Positions 1-11,083 of a stretch of 64,000 nt of DNA are shown here, piece after piece; positions within the stretch are counted from its first letter, which is position 1; the number at the start of each line of letters is the position of its first letter. The stretch comes from Allium sativum (taxonomy: Eukaryota > Streptophyta > Magnoliopsida > Asparagales > Amaryllidaceae). The stretch spans positions 628,062,786-628,126,785 of the forward strand of contig CM060915.1 in NCBI GenBank assembly GCA_030737875.1. Direction: 5' to 3'. A program made the translations under genes and the position numbers. The notes beneath the pieces are model-generated. The model was not told the DNA's origin and made no database searches. It was given only the letters and a program-made list of their open reading frames with translations.

Positions 1-884
1 CTAGGGGTTACCTAGAGTGTGTAGTCCCGAGGCATTTGCTAGAGTGTCTCGAAGCGGAGAGGAGCTTGCCCCTTGCCTCGACTCATGACGGAAATCCAAT
101 TTCCAATACGTGTATTTCGGCTTTATTTGTAGAGCCTAGTATGGCGACATAGTGGTATGGGGCACTTATGTCGTCTATGATTTGTATTTATGATTGAAAT
201 TGTTTTGACACTATACACTTATTATAATATCAAATGATTTGTTTTAAACGTACCAAGCATGTTTGGCTGTTATAAGGTAAAACCCTATCCTCCGCCTTGC
301 GTTGCATTGTGATGGGACCTGGGTCTTATAATAGCTTCATTTTTTGCAAAAGAATTGCGTTGTTTATTTTATGCACTGGTGTTCTTGGGAGGAAACCCGT
401 TCCGTGTTATACGGCGTGGTCCCTTGAATTACTCTCTTTTAAAGTAAAGTTTTAAATAACTGTTTTAGTTCTCACACCAGTCACATGACTGACCTGGAGA
501 TTATTGTTTTAACCTAAACTCTAGGTACCATTATTTTCGACACAGGCAGCTAGTAGTTTTGGTTTTGCAGATTTATATTCACAGGATCCTGGTTTACAGC
601 TGGAACGATGCTCGGAAAGCTCTGTATCCGTGCATTACGTTCAGTTGTGTTTTCTATTATTTTTCCATTGCTATGTAATTTATTGTAATCTCTGATATAT
701 ATCGATTGTAATTTATTCAATTATACTCTGTATATTCTTGTATCTGATGGAATTGTTGTAATAACAATGAAATGTTCTTCTGTTTGTGTTCCAATTTGTC
801 CTGTTCTCAAACGATCAGGGGTTTCGAACGATCTAGATCGGTTTTACGACTGATTCGGATCGAGCGAAATTCCAGGCCGTCACA
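1..884 (+). mobile_element. 3' end of the 5' LTR of element A (family 2 LARD)
   Basis: This stretch is nearly identical to 7558-8371, the end of the 3' LTR of the same element, apart from a short deletion in the downstream copy near 7960. It ends in GTCACA and is followed after two bases by a primer-binding site, so it is the right-hand part of a 5' LTR whose beginning lies left of the window. No coding potential is visible. Confidence is high for the LTR identity because both LTR copies and the binding site are in view. Confidence 0.85.
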
Positions 885-886
885 TT

Positions 887-898
887 TGATATCAGAGA
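887..898 (+). other. Primer-binding site of element A
   Basis: TGATATCAGAGA follows the LTR end by two bases and matches the initiator tRNA-Met type site TGGTATCAGAGC with two mismatches. Minus-strand DNA synthesis would be primed here. The two-base gap is the same as in elements C and F. Confidence 0.75.
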
Positions 899-1893
899 TT
901 TGGTTTACAGAGCTCGAGAATAAGACACATTAGAACCATACGAAAGAATTCATTAGATATTGGATTAACAATATCCAATTAGAATGACTCGTTGGAGATG
1001 GGATCAGCGGTGTCCTAGAACGAGTGTGATGTGTATATTTTTCAAATGAAAACAATTATGTTTTGAATTTTAAATCGTTTCATATGTATTTGAATATTTT
1101 TTTTTTTGAATTTGGACAATCCAATATATAAAGATTTTGCATATACGCGTCATGAACGTATATTCGAAGTTTTAATATACTGGATAGATATAGAATCACA
1201 TTCTAGTCGCCCGGAGATGGTACTGATAATTGTCATGACATCATCAGTATTTATGTTCGTGTTTCGAAGGTGTGATATCTATATATTTCCATCAGACTGG
1301 TGTGAGAACCAAAACTAATATAGATAAATTTATTGTTGTGATTTGGCATCAAAAACATGATTTTCTTTATATGTAGTAAAATTATGAATTTGAAACGTTA
1401 ATCCACTAATTGATTGATGGTTATGTTGTTTGTTTATTTGTTCGATAATTTTTAACCATTATGCCAAATTGAACCTAATATTGAACTGTATTGAAAATTG
1501 GTCACATTTGCTTGCATATACATGTACTTACATTGGACAGGTGATAGCAAGGAGGCTAGAGCAGAGAATAAAATTTGTTTGCCCAACAAATAGGTACATG
1601 TTTACCATAATTTACTGTTTTGTTTGGGTGATGATGATTTTATGAGCCTATTGGCTAGCCACTTGGCTTTTTCTTTTTCTTTTTGAGATCAGAGGGCCTG
1701 TATGGCAATTTCGGGATTTTCCCGTGCTCCCGGTGCAGGGGAGGTTATGGCGAAATTTTTCGAAAATTTAGGGTGTTAGCCAAATTTTTGAAAAATTTGA
1801 AAAGTTCTTAGAAACTGAAAAGTTGAAGAATTTAAGCCGTAATCAAAATACTGGAAGTTGAGTTGAATTGTTAAACCACTTTCTACTTTGTTC

Positions 1894-1928
1894 CTTTTCG
1901 GGGACGAAAAGTTTTAAGTGGGGGAGAT
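1894..1928 (+). other. Polypurine tract with upstream hairpin (element A)
   Basis: AAGTGGGGGAGAT at 1916-1928 abuts the 3' LTR and is the plus-strand primer. It is preceded by the hairpin CTTTTCG / GGGA loop / CGAAAAG (1894-1911), which is also found in elements D and G. Confidence 0.8.
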
Positions 1929-2858
1929 TATAATAACCCGGAAATGCGAGCCAATTTAAAATTTTTATTTTGGCAATTTTAGCGAATTTTGAATATTTAA
2001 AATGAATTATTTTAAATAATATCGACGAGAAATTTATTTTGAATATAATTCGAACGTATATTTTATATACATCGTCGTTAGAATATAAATAATTATATAT
2101 ATAATTATAAAAGGAATTGAAAATGGCGCGGTAGTTCGATAATTTGATTTCAAACATCAATTGAATGTACCGGGTGCAAAATAAACCGGATTTTAGTGAA
2201 ACCAAAAATAATAGGATCTAATTGATGATATCTTTCCAATGAATCCGAAAAATCGAAATTTCATAGCGGGAATCAAAAGATATGTCCAGTTGAAAATTCA
2301 GAATAGTCGCTATGGAATTCAGGCCCTTAAAAATAGCCATTTTGCAAACGACCTCGGATTTCGACGAAACCACTTTTGTTGGGTCCGCGATGTCAAGTTA
2401 TTGCTAGGTTTCAATTTTCGTAATTTTTCGAATCAATATGTGAGCTTGGAAAAGGAAAACGTGTTTGACCAGTTTTAGTTGATTTTAATCGACTGGAAAA
2501 TGGCCATTTTTCAAACGGTCTCAGAATTCGACGAAACTAGTTTTGTTAGGACCGTATCGTCAATACGAAGCTAGAAAATATTTTTCGGGAATTTTTCGAG
2601 TTAGTATGTGACCCCAGTAAATTGAAATGTATGTTCAAATTGAATATATACTGATTTATATTTTAAAATTGACGAAAACCTATCGTAATAGTCGAATGGG
2701 GTTACGAAACATATCCCATTGTGTTCGGAATGGGGGTATTACGCTAGGGACGTCAGTCGGTGGACTTGATTTCGAGGTCGTGTGAAAAGTCAACTTTAGA
2801 GAATTAAAAATAATATTACTAAATAATATAAAATCCCTTAAAAGCTAACCTCACGCCC

Positions 2859-3190
2859 TCATATATAATCCGATGCCCAAATACCTAGCCCCCCCAAATC
2901 AATTCGATCGCGCCCAACCTCCGGAGCTTCCACCGCGCCTCCCCCTTCAGCAACCACCGTCGCTCCTGTGGCCCTCACGTTCATCTCCCCCCCCCCCCTC
3001 AATATCTAACCGACGCCAACACCCGGAGCCCCCCTCAAAGCCGTCGCTCCCCTTTCCCATTTGAAACCCCAACCCCGATTCGAACGCCGGAATCCGCTAC
3101 CCCCTGAAGCGGCGATCACCTGGAACCGCCACCCTCCGACGCGCAGATGCCATCCCCTCCTGCCTGAAGACCGTCGGCATCCATCTCCCA
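2859..3190 (+). promoter_or_regulatory. Possible family 2 promoter: TATA-like box and C-rich leader
   Basis: CATATATAAT at about 2859-2868 is followed at once by a strongly C-rich, G-poor tract to about 3190. The same C-rich island occurs at the same distance from the LTR start in B (G-rich on this strand at 23586-23870 and 30760-31080) and in E (about 48820-49123). A TATA-like box followed by a pyrimidine-rich leader would fit a transcription start, but this is inference. Proline-rich ORFs here come from base composition. Confidence 0.3.
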
Positions 3191-3261
3191 ATAAAGACAG
3201 TGAGCGTTTATTTTCTTTATCATTTCAATTTTTGTATAAAGTAGTTTAATCAATTTGAGAA

Positions 3262-3745
3262 ATAAAAATATGATTTCTGAAAGTAAACAACAGGGGTTTA
3301 TTTTTAGATTTTAATATAAATTCACCTTGGATTTATTTTCGATTTTTAATGCAACAAAGATGTGTTTTTTTTATTTATGAACATATGTTGAAATATTATA
3401 TTTTTAGAAGAGTAAAAATACGATTTTTAAGCTATTAAAGGTTAGATTTTTATAATATAGAAAGAATAAAAATACAATTTTTATAGAGAATGAAGCATTG
3501 TAAATATATATAAAGTAGAAGTAATAAAAATATGATTTTTACTTGATTAGAATAGCGAGAAAAGGCGAAATCTTTATATAGAGAATAGTGAAGTAAAAAT
3601 TCGATTTTTATATATTGAATAGCGAAGTAAAAATTCGATTTTTATATACATAGCAACAATATAAAAATGTGATTTTTATATACACAGCAACAATATAAAA
3701 ATGTGATTTTTATATACATAGCAACAATATAAAAATATGATTTTT
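3262..3745. repeat. Array of AAAAAT-N3-ATTTTT dyads
   Basis: At least eight copies of a 15-bp near-perfect dyad, AAAAAT-NYR-ATTTTT (spacers such as ATG, TCG, GTG, ACG, ACA), lie at irregular spacing of about 35-60 bases. The right end becomes a regular tandem repeat of about 40 bases. Equivalent arrays lie in the other family 2 LTRs. Confidence 0.7.
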
Positions 3746-4611
3746 ATATATTTAGTGACTACGGGCGGTGAAAGTGACAAAAGGCGAGAACAGCGATGAT
3801 TTCTACATAAGAAGAGTCAAGATAATTGGATTAGCTATCAGTGAGAACTTCTCACTCAAAATTTCTTTTTCTAGTTATATATATATATATTAGGATGCAG
3901 ACGGTGTTTAGTAGCACCCGACACCATCGTCCACAGACCATGGACTTGTTTGTTTGGTTGTGTAGTTGGTTAGATTATTTGATTTGAATTTGATTGTTTG
4001 GTGAAATGGAATGGATTTGATTGATATGTGTATGGCGTGGGCCATCACTTGACCGGTGATAAGGCTAGGCCTTGTCCCGTTTCTAGTATCATGCCGTTAT
4101 ACCGTCGAAATTTTCTAAAATAAGTTAGAAAAATAAAAATATCATTTTATTTAATAAATGAACCAAATTGAATATTCATAGGTTGAATAAAAATAATTTG
4201 GTCGTTAAAAATATAATTTTTAACGTGAACGTGAATAAATAAATATTCATTTACAAACCAGACGGTTTGTTTATGCACACCTATTTGAAGGACATTGATT
4301 GTGACGATAAATTTTACACATCGCCCAACTGCACAAATAAAAATCAGTGTTTGTTGATTTGAAACCCCACACGGGTATTGGGATAATATATGACATACAC
4401 TAATCCCAATAATTAGTTGTATGTCGATCGATTGATTGACAGGCTGTTATAAGCGTTAGATATCTATATTTGATGCTTATACAGTGTAGTGCACTTTGGA
4501 TGATGGTTGATTATTTATCGTTGCTATTAAATACATGTGTTGTATGGAATACATATAATTAACGTTATATGGTAATTGATTGGGCCTCATTCCAATTTAG
4601 AAAATAAAGAA

Positions 4612-4807
4612 TATTATAAAATAAAGGTTCATGTGTTGACAGTACTCATCCGTTGAGATTAGTCATGTGTTGAACGAAATATTTTAACAATAAAATTTAT
4701 ATCTTTATCATTATAAAATAAAGGTTCATGTGTTGACAGTACTCATCCGTTGAGATTAGTCATGTGTTGAACGAAATATTTTAACAATAAAATTTACATC
4801 TTTATCA
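4612..4807 (+). repeat. 98-bp tandem duplication
   Basis: Two almost identical copies, starting ATTATAAAATAAAGG at 4612 and about 4710, lie in tandem. They contain TCATGTGTTGA motifs, which form the minisatellite at this place in related LTRs. Confidence 0.85.
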
Positions 4808-5049
4808 TATATGAAATTAGAAATTAACTGGAAAATAGATGAGATGAGTGGTCTCCTGGATATTGATCTGATGTTGGTTTCGGCCTTCGGGGTTAATATT
4901 CAGGGAATCGTTCTCTTACTAATTTACGGTTGAAGTCTGATTTGGAATCAAATGATAGATACCACAATTTTTATAAAATATATTAAATAACAAAAATAGT
5001 CACACGTGGACAGCACTCCTTCGTTGAGATTAGTCATGTATTGACAAAA

Positions 5050-5530
5050 ATATAGATTCATCTGTTGAATAGAAAACGAATTCGAATTGAATTGAATAGA
5101 AACCAATTTCGAATTGAATTGAATATATAACGATTTCGAATTGAGTTGAATATATACCGATTTCGAATTGAATTGAATATATAATGATTTCGAATTGAAT
5201 TGAATACATCACATATTCGAATTGAATTGAATAGAAAATGAATTCGAATTGAATTTAATAGAGAACGAATTTGATTTGAATATAAAACGAATTCAAATTG
5301 AATTGAATAGAAAACGAATTTGATTTGAATATAAAACGAATTTGATTTAAATATAAAACGAATTCGAATTGAATTGAATAGAAACCAATTTCGAATTGAA
5401 TTGAATATATAACGATTTCGAATTGAGTTGAATATATACCGATTTCGAATTGAATTGAATATATTACGATTTCGAATTGAATTGAATACATAACAATTTC
5501 GAATTGAATTGAATATAGAATGAATCGAGA
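5050..5530. repeat. Minisatellite of ~27-bp GAATTGAATTGAAT units
   Basis: About fifteen degenerate units of roughly 27 bases (core CGAATTGAATTGAATA) run in tandem. The block is locally duplicated: the order of variants in 5080-5200 recurs in 5360-5480. The reverse-strand ORFs here simply read the repeat. The homologous place in B holds a different unit (22184-22382). Confidence 0.85.
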
Positions 5531-6102
5531 TTTGAATTGAATTGGAAATGGAAGTTGAAATGTTTTTGAAACGAATTTAAACCTATTTATAAAATTCGTT
5601 TTAAGTAGAAATCGACGAAATATATATTATATATATAATATAATGGCATGAATAGAACGCGCCGCGCCGCGGCAGTTTGTAAATTTCGACCATTGACTTC
5701 GAACGGACATTACGGAAGATCCGACCGTCGGATTCTCCTAAAATCGGAACCATTGGGTTCGTATCGAAAAGAGCTTTCTAAGGAATATTAAAAATTTGAA
5801 ATCTAACGGTTGGGTTTGGAGATACATCCAAATCAAATTTGGAAAAGGTCGTTGTAAGTGCAGTTCGACGGCCGTTGATGGAAATCGATTGTACGGGCCT
5901 TGATAAAATTATTAAAAATATCAATAATTTGTATAGAATCATAAGAAATGATTTGGGAAAAATTGGGATGAAAAACCCCATATTTGAAAAGATAAAAATA
6001 GATTTTTATCGAAATGAACTAGTTTTGAACTAAAATTAAAACCCATTTATTTTTAAATAAATAAATTGGATTTGAAATGGGTTGTAAATAGAATTGATTT
6101 GT

Positions 6103-6218
6103 AGGTTTATCGTGAACGGTGTTTTAAATAACATTTGTTCTTTAACCCGATAATAAATAGAATGTGACTTGGGTTTATCGTGAACTGTGTTTTAAATGAC
6201 ATTAGTTCTTTAACCCAG
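6103..6218 (+). repeat. Two ~46-bp GGGTTTA...TTAACCC units
   Basis: Two copies of a unit that starts (G)GGTTTATCGTGAAC and ends AGTTCTTTAACCC are spaced about 69 bases apart. The unit has inverted GGGTT/AACCC ends. Inverted element B has four diverged units in each LTR (around 9500-9950 and 27976-28437). Confidence 0.65.
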
Positions 6219-8371
6219 TAAAAGGAATTTTAATGAATCTGCAATTAGATTGAAATGGGAATTGATGATGAGAATTATCAAAATTTGGAAAGTAAGCGAG
6301 AATGGAGTATCACCAGTTTTGCTCCAAAGCGATAGTTAAATCTTTAATTAGATTTGAACGTGAAATGGTAATTAATTTTACCGATAACACCGTGGTGTTA
6401 GATATGGAGTATTACCAGTTTTTCTTCATGGGATGAATAGGTTGGGATTGGGGAATAAAATAAATAATTACTTCGGAGTGGTTCGCTAATCTCAACTAGT
6501 TTGGAAAACCATAATTTGGTTTGGTATGACATCCAAAGGAAGATTAAAGAATAAATTTTAAAGAATTTATCTTTGATAAAATTAATGGGAACCTTTCCCT
6601 AAGAACGTGAAATTTAGAAACTAACTGTAGGTTAGCTAAGAAGGATGGTTTCCTGGGTATTGATCTGATGTTGGTTTCGGCCTTCGGGGTTAATATTTGA
6701 GGAATTGTTCTCTTGCTAATTTACGGTTAGTGACTAATGAATTGGAATGAGGCGTATGTTGTGTTTGTGTAACATTTGTTTCTAATATACGCTGGTTGTT
6801 CGGAAAGGCCGGGTTTATACCCATTCTGAATAACCGATTCGACGATATGTCGAAGATGAAGACGGAGATTGAAGACCGGAAGTCTTCACATCATTTGGAT
6901 GATTACTGATGATCTTGACTGGGCTTTACACCCAAGATGAGGGAATCAGTTGGTGGTCGTCCAGACGTACTTGGAGATCGATGGATATGCGAGGAAAGTG
7001 CCTCCGGTTTCGTTCAGACCCAGAACGGACGTGTAAATGGATTGTGTGTATGACATTGGAATTTATTCTGTGTTGATTGATTTCTATTAAATATATATCT
7101 GTTTGGCAGTGGAGAATTTATTCTCTTGCTTAACGCCCTTCTCTGAGACATACGAGCTCAGAGGTTATATATCGATAGATATCAGTCGCATATCATGAAT
7201 TGCCTGTGTGGCACGCTGAGGTGCAATGATCAAGGCTTCTGTTGAAAAGCAAAGTCTTGTGGTTGATGATCAAAGCACGACCTTTGTGGCGTAGCTTTGT
7301 GTATAACGTGAATTCGCGAGCCTCACACCTCGGTTTGAGTTAAAAACGGGATTAAGACTGCAGGGAGAGCACGGCGTTTCTTTCTAGCTTTGGTGGTGTC
7401 AGTGACTTACCAGCCCTGACATTTATATACTTTATATACTTTTCACCTATGTGGTTGTTGGATGAGGCGCCTCGATTTTAGGTCTGTAAGGACCGGGAAA
7501 TGTGTGTTCAGGAATAACTAATCCTCAAACGTAAGAGAGGACCGGCCCTGAAGCATCCAGGGGTTACCCAAAGTGTGTAGTCCTGAGGCATTTGCTAGAG
7601 TGTCTCGAAGCGGAGAGGAGCTTGCCCCTTGCCTCGACTCATGACGGAAATCCAATTTCCAATACGTGTATTTCGGCTTTATTTGTAGAGCCTAGTATGG
7701 CGACATAGTGGTATGGGGCACTTATGCCGTCTATGATTTATATTTATGATTGAAATTGTTTTGACACTATACACTTATTATATTATCAAATGATTTGTTT
7801 TAAACGTACCAAGCATGTTTGGCTGTTATAAGGTAAAACCCTATCCTCCGGCTTGCGTCGCATTGTGTGATGGGACCTGGGTCTTATAATAGCTTCATTT
7901 TTTGAAAAAGCATTGCGTTGTTTATTTTATGCACTGGTGTTCTTGGGAGGAAACCCGTTCACACCAGTCACATGACTGACCTGGAGTTTATTGTTTTAAC
8001 CTAAACTCTGGGTGCCCTTATTTTCGACACAGGCAGCTAGTAGTTTTGGTTTTGCAGATTTATATTCACAGGATCCTGGTTTACAGCTGGAACGATGCTC
8101 GGAAAGCTCTGTATCCGTGCATTATGTTCAGTTGTGTTTTTTATTATTTTTCCGCTGCTATGTAATTTATTGTAATCTCTGATATTTATCGAATGTAATT
8201 TATTCAATTATACTCTGTATATTCTTGTATCTGATGGAATTGTTGTAATAACATTGAAATGTTCTTCTGTTTGTGTTCCAATTTGTCCTGTTCTCAAACG
8301 ATCAGGGGTTTCGAACGATCTAGATCGGTTTTACGACTGATTCGGACCGAGCGAAATTCTAGGCCGTCACA

Positions 8372-10129
8372 CCTCGCAATCCAACAACCACACAGGTGAA
8401 AATAATATAAATCTCAGGGCTGGTAGGTCACTGACACCACCCTAGCTAGAAGGAAACGCATGCCCTCCCTGATGTCCTCTCGCGTTTCTGGTTCACAACC
8501 AGGGTGTGAGGCTCGCGAATTAACGTTACACAAGCTATGCCACACGGGCGGTGCTTTGATCATCAACGACAAGACTCTGCTTTTCAACAAAAGCCTTGAT
8601 CAGTTGCCACTTAGGCATGCCACACAGGCAATTCACTCCATGCGATTGATATCTATCAATATATAACCTCTGAGCTCGTACGTCTCAGAGAAGGGCGTTT
8701 AGCAAGAGAATAAATTCTCCGCTACCAAACAGATATATATTTAATAAAAATCAATCACACAGAATAAAATCCAATGTCAGACACACAGTCCATTTAAAAG
8801 TTCGTTCTGGGTCTGAACAAAACCGGAGGCACCATGTACCTCACATATCCGTCGATCTCCAAATACGTCTGGATGATCACCAACTGATTCCCTCCTCTTG
8901 GGTGTACAACCCAATCAAGAACATCAGTAGTTATCCAAATGATGTGAAGACCTCTGGTCTTCGACCACCGTCTTCATCCTCGACACATCGTCAAATCAGT
9001 TATTCAGAATGGGATAAACCCGGTCTTTCTGAATAACTCGCGTATATAATAAACAAGTGTTACACAAACACAACATACGCCTCATTCCAATTCAGAATAT
9101 TCTTATACCTTGGGAAAGGTTCCCATTAATTTTATCAAAGATAAATTCTTTAAATTGATTCTTTAATCTTCTTTTGAATATCAATCAAACCAAATTATGG
9201 TTTATCCAAACTAGTCGGGATTAGCGAACCTTACCGAAGTAATCACTTGTTAAATTTCCCAATCCCAACCTATTCATCCCATGAAGTAAAACTGGTCATA
9301 CTTCATATCTAACACCACGGTGTTATCGGTAAATTCAATTACCATTTCACGTTCAAATCTAATTAAAGATTTAACTATCGCTTGGAGAAAAACTAGTGAT
9401 ACTCCATTCTAGATCATTTCAATCTACTTAAAGATTCATTAAAACTCCACTTAGTTTTAATATTCCCAAAAATCAATATCTTGTCTTTAACTGGGTTAAA
9501 GAACCAATGTCATTTAAACACGGTTCACAATAAACCCAAAATCACATTCTATTCCATCAGCCTTTAACCATAAATTAGCAAGTGAATAATTCCCTAAGTT
9601 TTAACCCCGAAGGCCGAAATCAACATCAGATCAATACCCAGGAAACCATTCAACTTAACTAATCTCCAGTTATTTTCTGATTTTCTTAACTCCATTGGGT
9701 CTAAGAATAGTATTATTGAAGATATCATTCATGACAACCCAAATCACATTCCATTAATTATGGGGTTAAAGAACAAGTGTTATTTAAAACACCGTTAACG
9801 ATAAACCCAAAAATCAAGTCAAATTCAATTCCAATTAAATACCATTTAATTGGTATACTTCATTAAATCTAAATAAAAATATTTAATCTTTTTCTCAACT
9901 TGGTTTAAGAACAGTGTTAATGAAGACACCATTCACGACAAACCCAATCCCATTTGATATTAAATACAAGGCTCTGAATAGAAAATATATCGACTTATAT
10001 TCAATATCAAATTCTACGACCAACAAATATCGTATTGGAAATAAGGATATAAATATATCTTTCAAATTTCCACTGTATAATCATGAAATTCAACATCGAG
10101 ATATTCCAAAGACAATTTCGATTCAAATA
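8372..10129 (-). mobile_element. 3' LTR of element B, left segment (family 2 LARD)
   Basis: This is family 2 LTR sequence in reverse orientation, colinear with 26844-28629 of the complete 5' LTR of B. The last ~980 bases of this LTR are missing because element A joins here. The junction base 8372 falls inside the palindrome CGAGGCGCCTCG that is intact at 26837-26848. This fits insertion of A into B with a 5-bp target duplication CCTCG (8372-8376), whose other copy would be left of the window. The segment is cut on the right by element C. Confidence 0.85.
10125..10129 (+). other. Target-site duplication, left copy, element C
   Basis: AAATA here pairs with AAATC at 21425-21429. The uninterrupted homologous site in B's other LTR at 28621-28640 reads ATTCAAATCCATTCC, which shows the original target was AAATC and the left copy has one substitution. 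Confidence 0.8.
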
Positions 10130-10384
10130 TGTAACACCCCATGTATTCTATAACAGCGAAATTCACAAATTAAAGTATAACTAATTTCAAATCAAGGAAT
10201 TAAGGGAAACGGGATACGCCATTGCGTTCGTCTCGGAATTCTGCTTGAGTTAGAGTCCGAGTTTGCGTAAAACGGACTCCGTATGAAGAAGGTATGGCCT
10301 CCGGAAGTTTCAGAATTCAATTTAAAATTCAAAACAGCTCATAAAAACCAATTCAAAATTGGAAATCGGGCCGAATTGGCCAGC

Positions 10385-10400
10385 GCGGGAATTTTCCCGC
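10385..10400. promoter_or_regulatory. E2F-type site in near-palindrome (5' LTR of C)
   Basis: GCGGGAATTTTCCCGC contains TTTCCCGC at 10393-10400, an exact match to the E2F consensus TTTSSCGC, and a one-mismatch site on the other strand. The homologous place in element F is a perfect palindrome with two exact sites. It lies about 290 bases upstream of the TATA position. Binding is inferred. Confidence 0.5.
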
Positions 10401-10409
10401 CCAAGGCAC

Positions 10410-10500
10410 CCAGGTCGACTTGGTAGTCGACCTGGGGCTACCCAGGTCGACTGGGCAGTCGACCTGGGTCACCTGTGTCGACTGCCAAGTCGACACGGTG
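10410..10500. repeat. Array of three GTCGAC tetraloop hairpins (5' LTR of C)
   Basis: Three consecutive perfect inverted repeats, each with a four-base loop: an 11-bp stem with arms at 10410-10420 and 10425-10435 (loop TGGT), a 13-bp stem at 10440-10452 and 10457-10469 (loop GGGC), and a 9-bp stem at 10475-10483 and 10488-10496 (loop GCCA). All share the core GTCGACT / AGTCGAC. Confidence 0.85.
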
Positions 10501-11083
10501 TCGACCTGGCCCCTGAGCCAGGTCGAACCCAGCCCCCCTGGCTGGCCTGGTCTGTGTTTGGTCCATTTCCTGAGCCTTGCCTTGTCACTAGGGCTAGGTG
10601 TTAGCTCCTGGTTGGTCTCTCCTTCAAACGAACGGCTATTATTAAACCAAGCTCCATCGACGGTCTAAATCAACTCACAAACTCAATAAAAAGGACCTAA
10701 GACTCACCCTAATTCACACAAACAAAAATGGAGATGAGACCGTCATGCTGCTGAGGAGAGACTAGGGATAGCCGTCAGAAATTGAGTGACAATTAGGAGA
10801 TAATTCGAAAGCTTAAAGTAACGTCAATTAAATCAAAACAACGCCTACAACAAAGGATAGCATCTCCAAATTTAGAATTCAGATTCCTGAATTGAAGATT
10901 TGTCATACGTTGTAAGTAGAGTGTTATTCCGATGTGAATAAATAATTGTGTTTTGATTTGTGTAAAGTGAGAAATGGAATTGTGGCAATAATAATCTATA
11001 TTTGTATGTTATTTTGATTCTAAACGATTTGGAAATGTTATGGTATACGATTGGATATTTGCAAGTATGTGATTTATGTTGGA

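Larger units (their letters stand above)
885..1928 (+). mobile_element. Internal region of element A, non-coding (LARD-like)
   Basis: Only about 1.04 kb separates the two LTRs, and it contains no gag or pol sequence; the short ORFs at 1106-1318 and 1430-1645 show no recognisable domain. The right part (about 1500-1928) resembles the 3' untranslated part of the pol-bearing element D (about 41500-42363): both have the 'GCCCRACAAATAGGTA' stretch, the 'GAGGTTATGGCGAA' stretch and the same hairpin and polypurine tract. The inference is that A derives from a D-like element by loss of gag-pol while keeping cis-acting replication signals. The same internal region occurs inverted at 24823-25861 and, truncated, at 60831-61574. 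Confidence 0.8.
1929..8371 (+). mobile_element. 3' LTR of element A (6.44 kb, family 2)
   Basis: The LTR starts TATAATAACCCGG (the usual TG mutated to TA) directly after the polypurine tract and ends GGCCGTCACA at 8371. Its last ~810 bases match window bases 1-884. A 6.4 kb LTR is unusually long for any plant element. It holds no protein domain but has, in order, a C-rich island (2862-3190), dyad repeats (3262-3745), a 98-bp duplication (4612-4807), a minisatellite (5050-5530) and repeated GGGTTTA...AACCC units (6103-6218). LTRs of element D align to much of it, which places both in one family. Confidence 0.85.

Noticed and set aside
2873..3249. Proline- and arginine-rich ORFs on both strands (also 23589-23907, 30764-31083, 48841-49032)
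   Set aside because: They arise from the C-rich island in family 2 LTRs, overlap in several frames on both strands and change frame between copies. No domain is visible.
5030..5491. Reverse-strand ORFs of repeated YSIQFEI units
   Set aside because: They only read the GAATTGAATTGAAT minisatellite; the homologous position in related LTRs has another repeat.
10359..10668. Two overlapping ORFs over the GTCGAC array (also 18354-18681, 53265-53580, 59708-59980)
   Set aside because: Stops are scarce because of the GC-rich hairpins. Frames differ between LTR copies, so these are not treated as genes.
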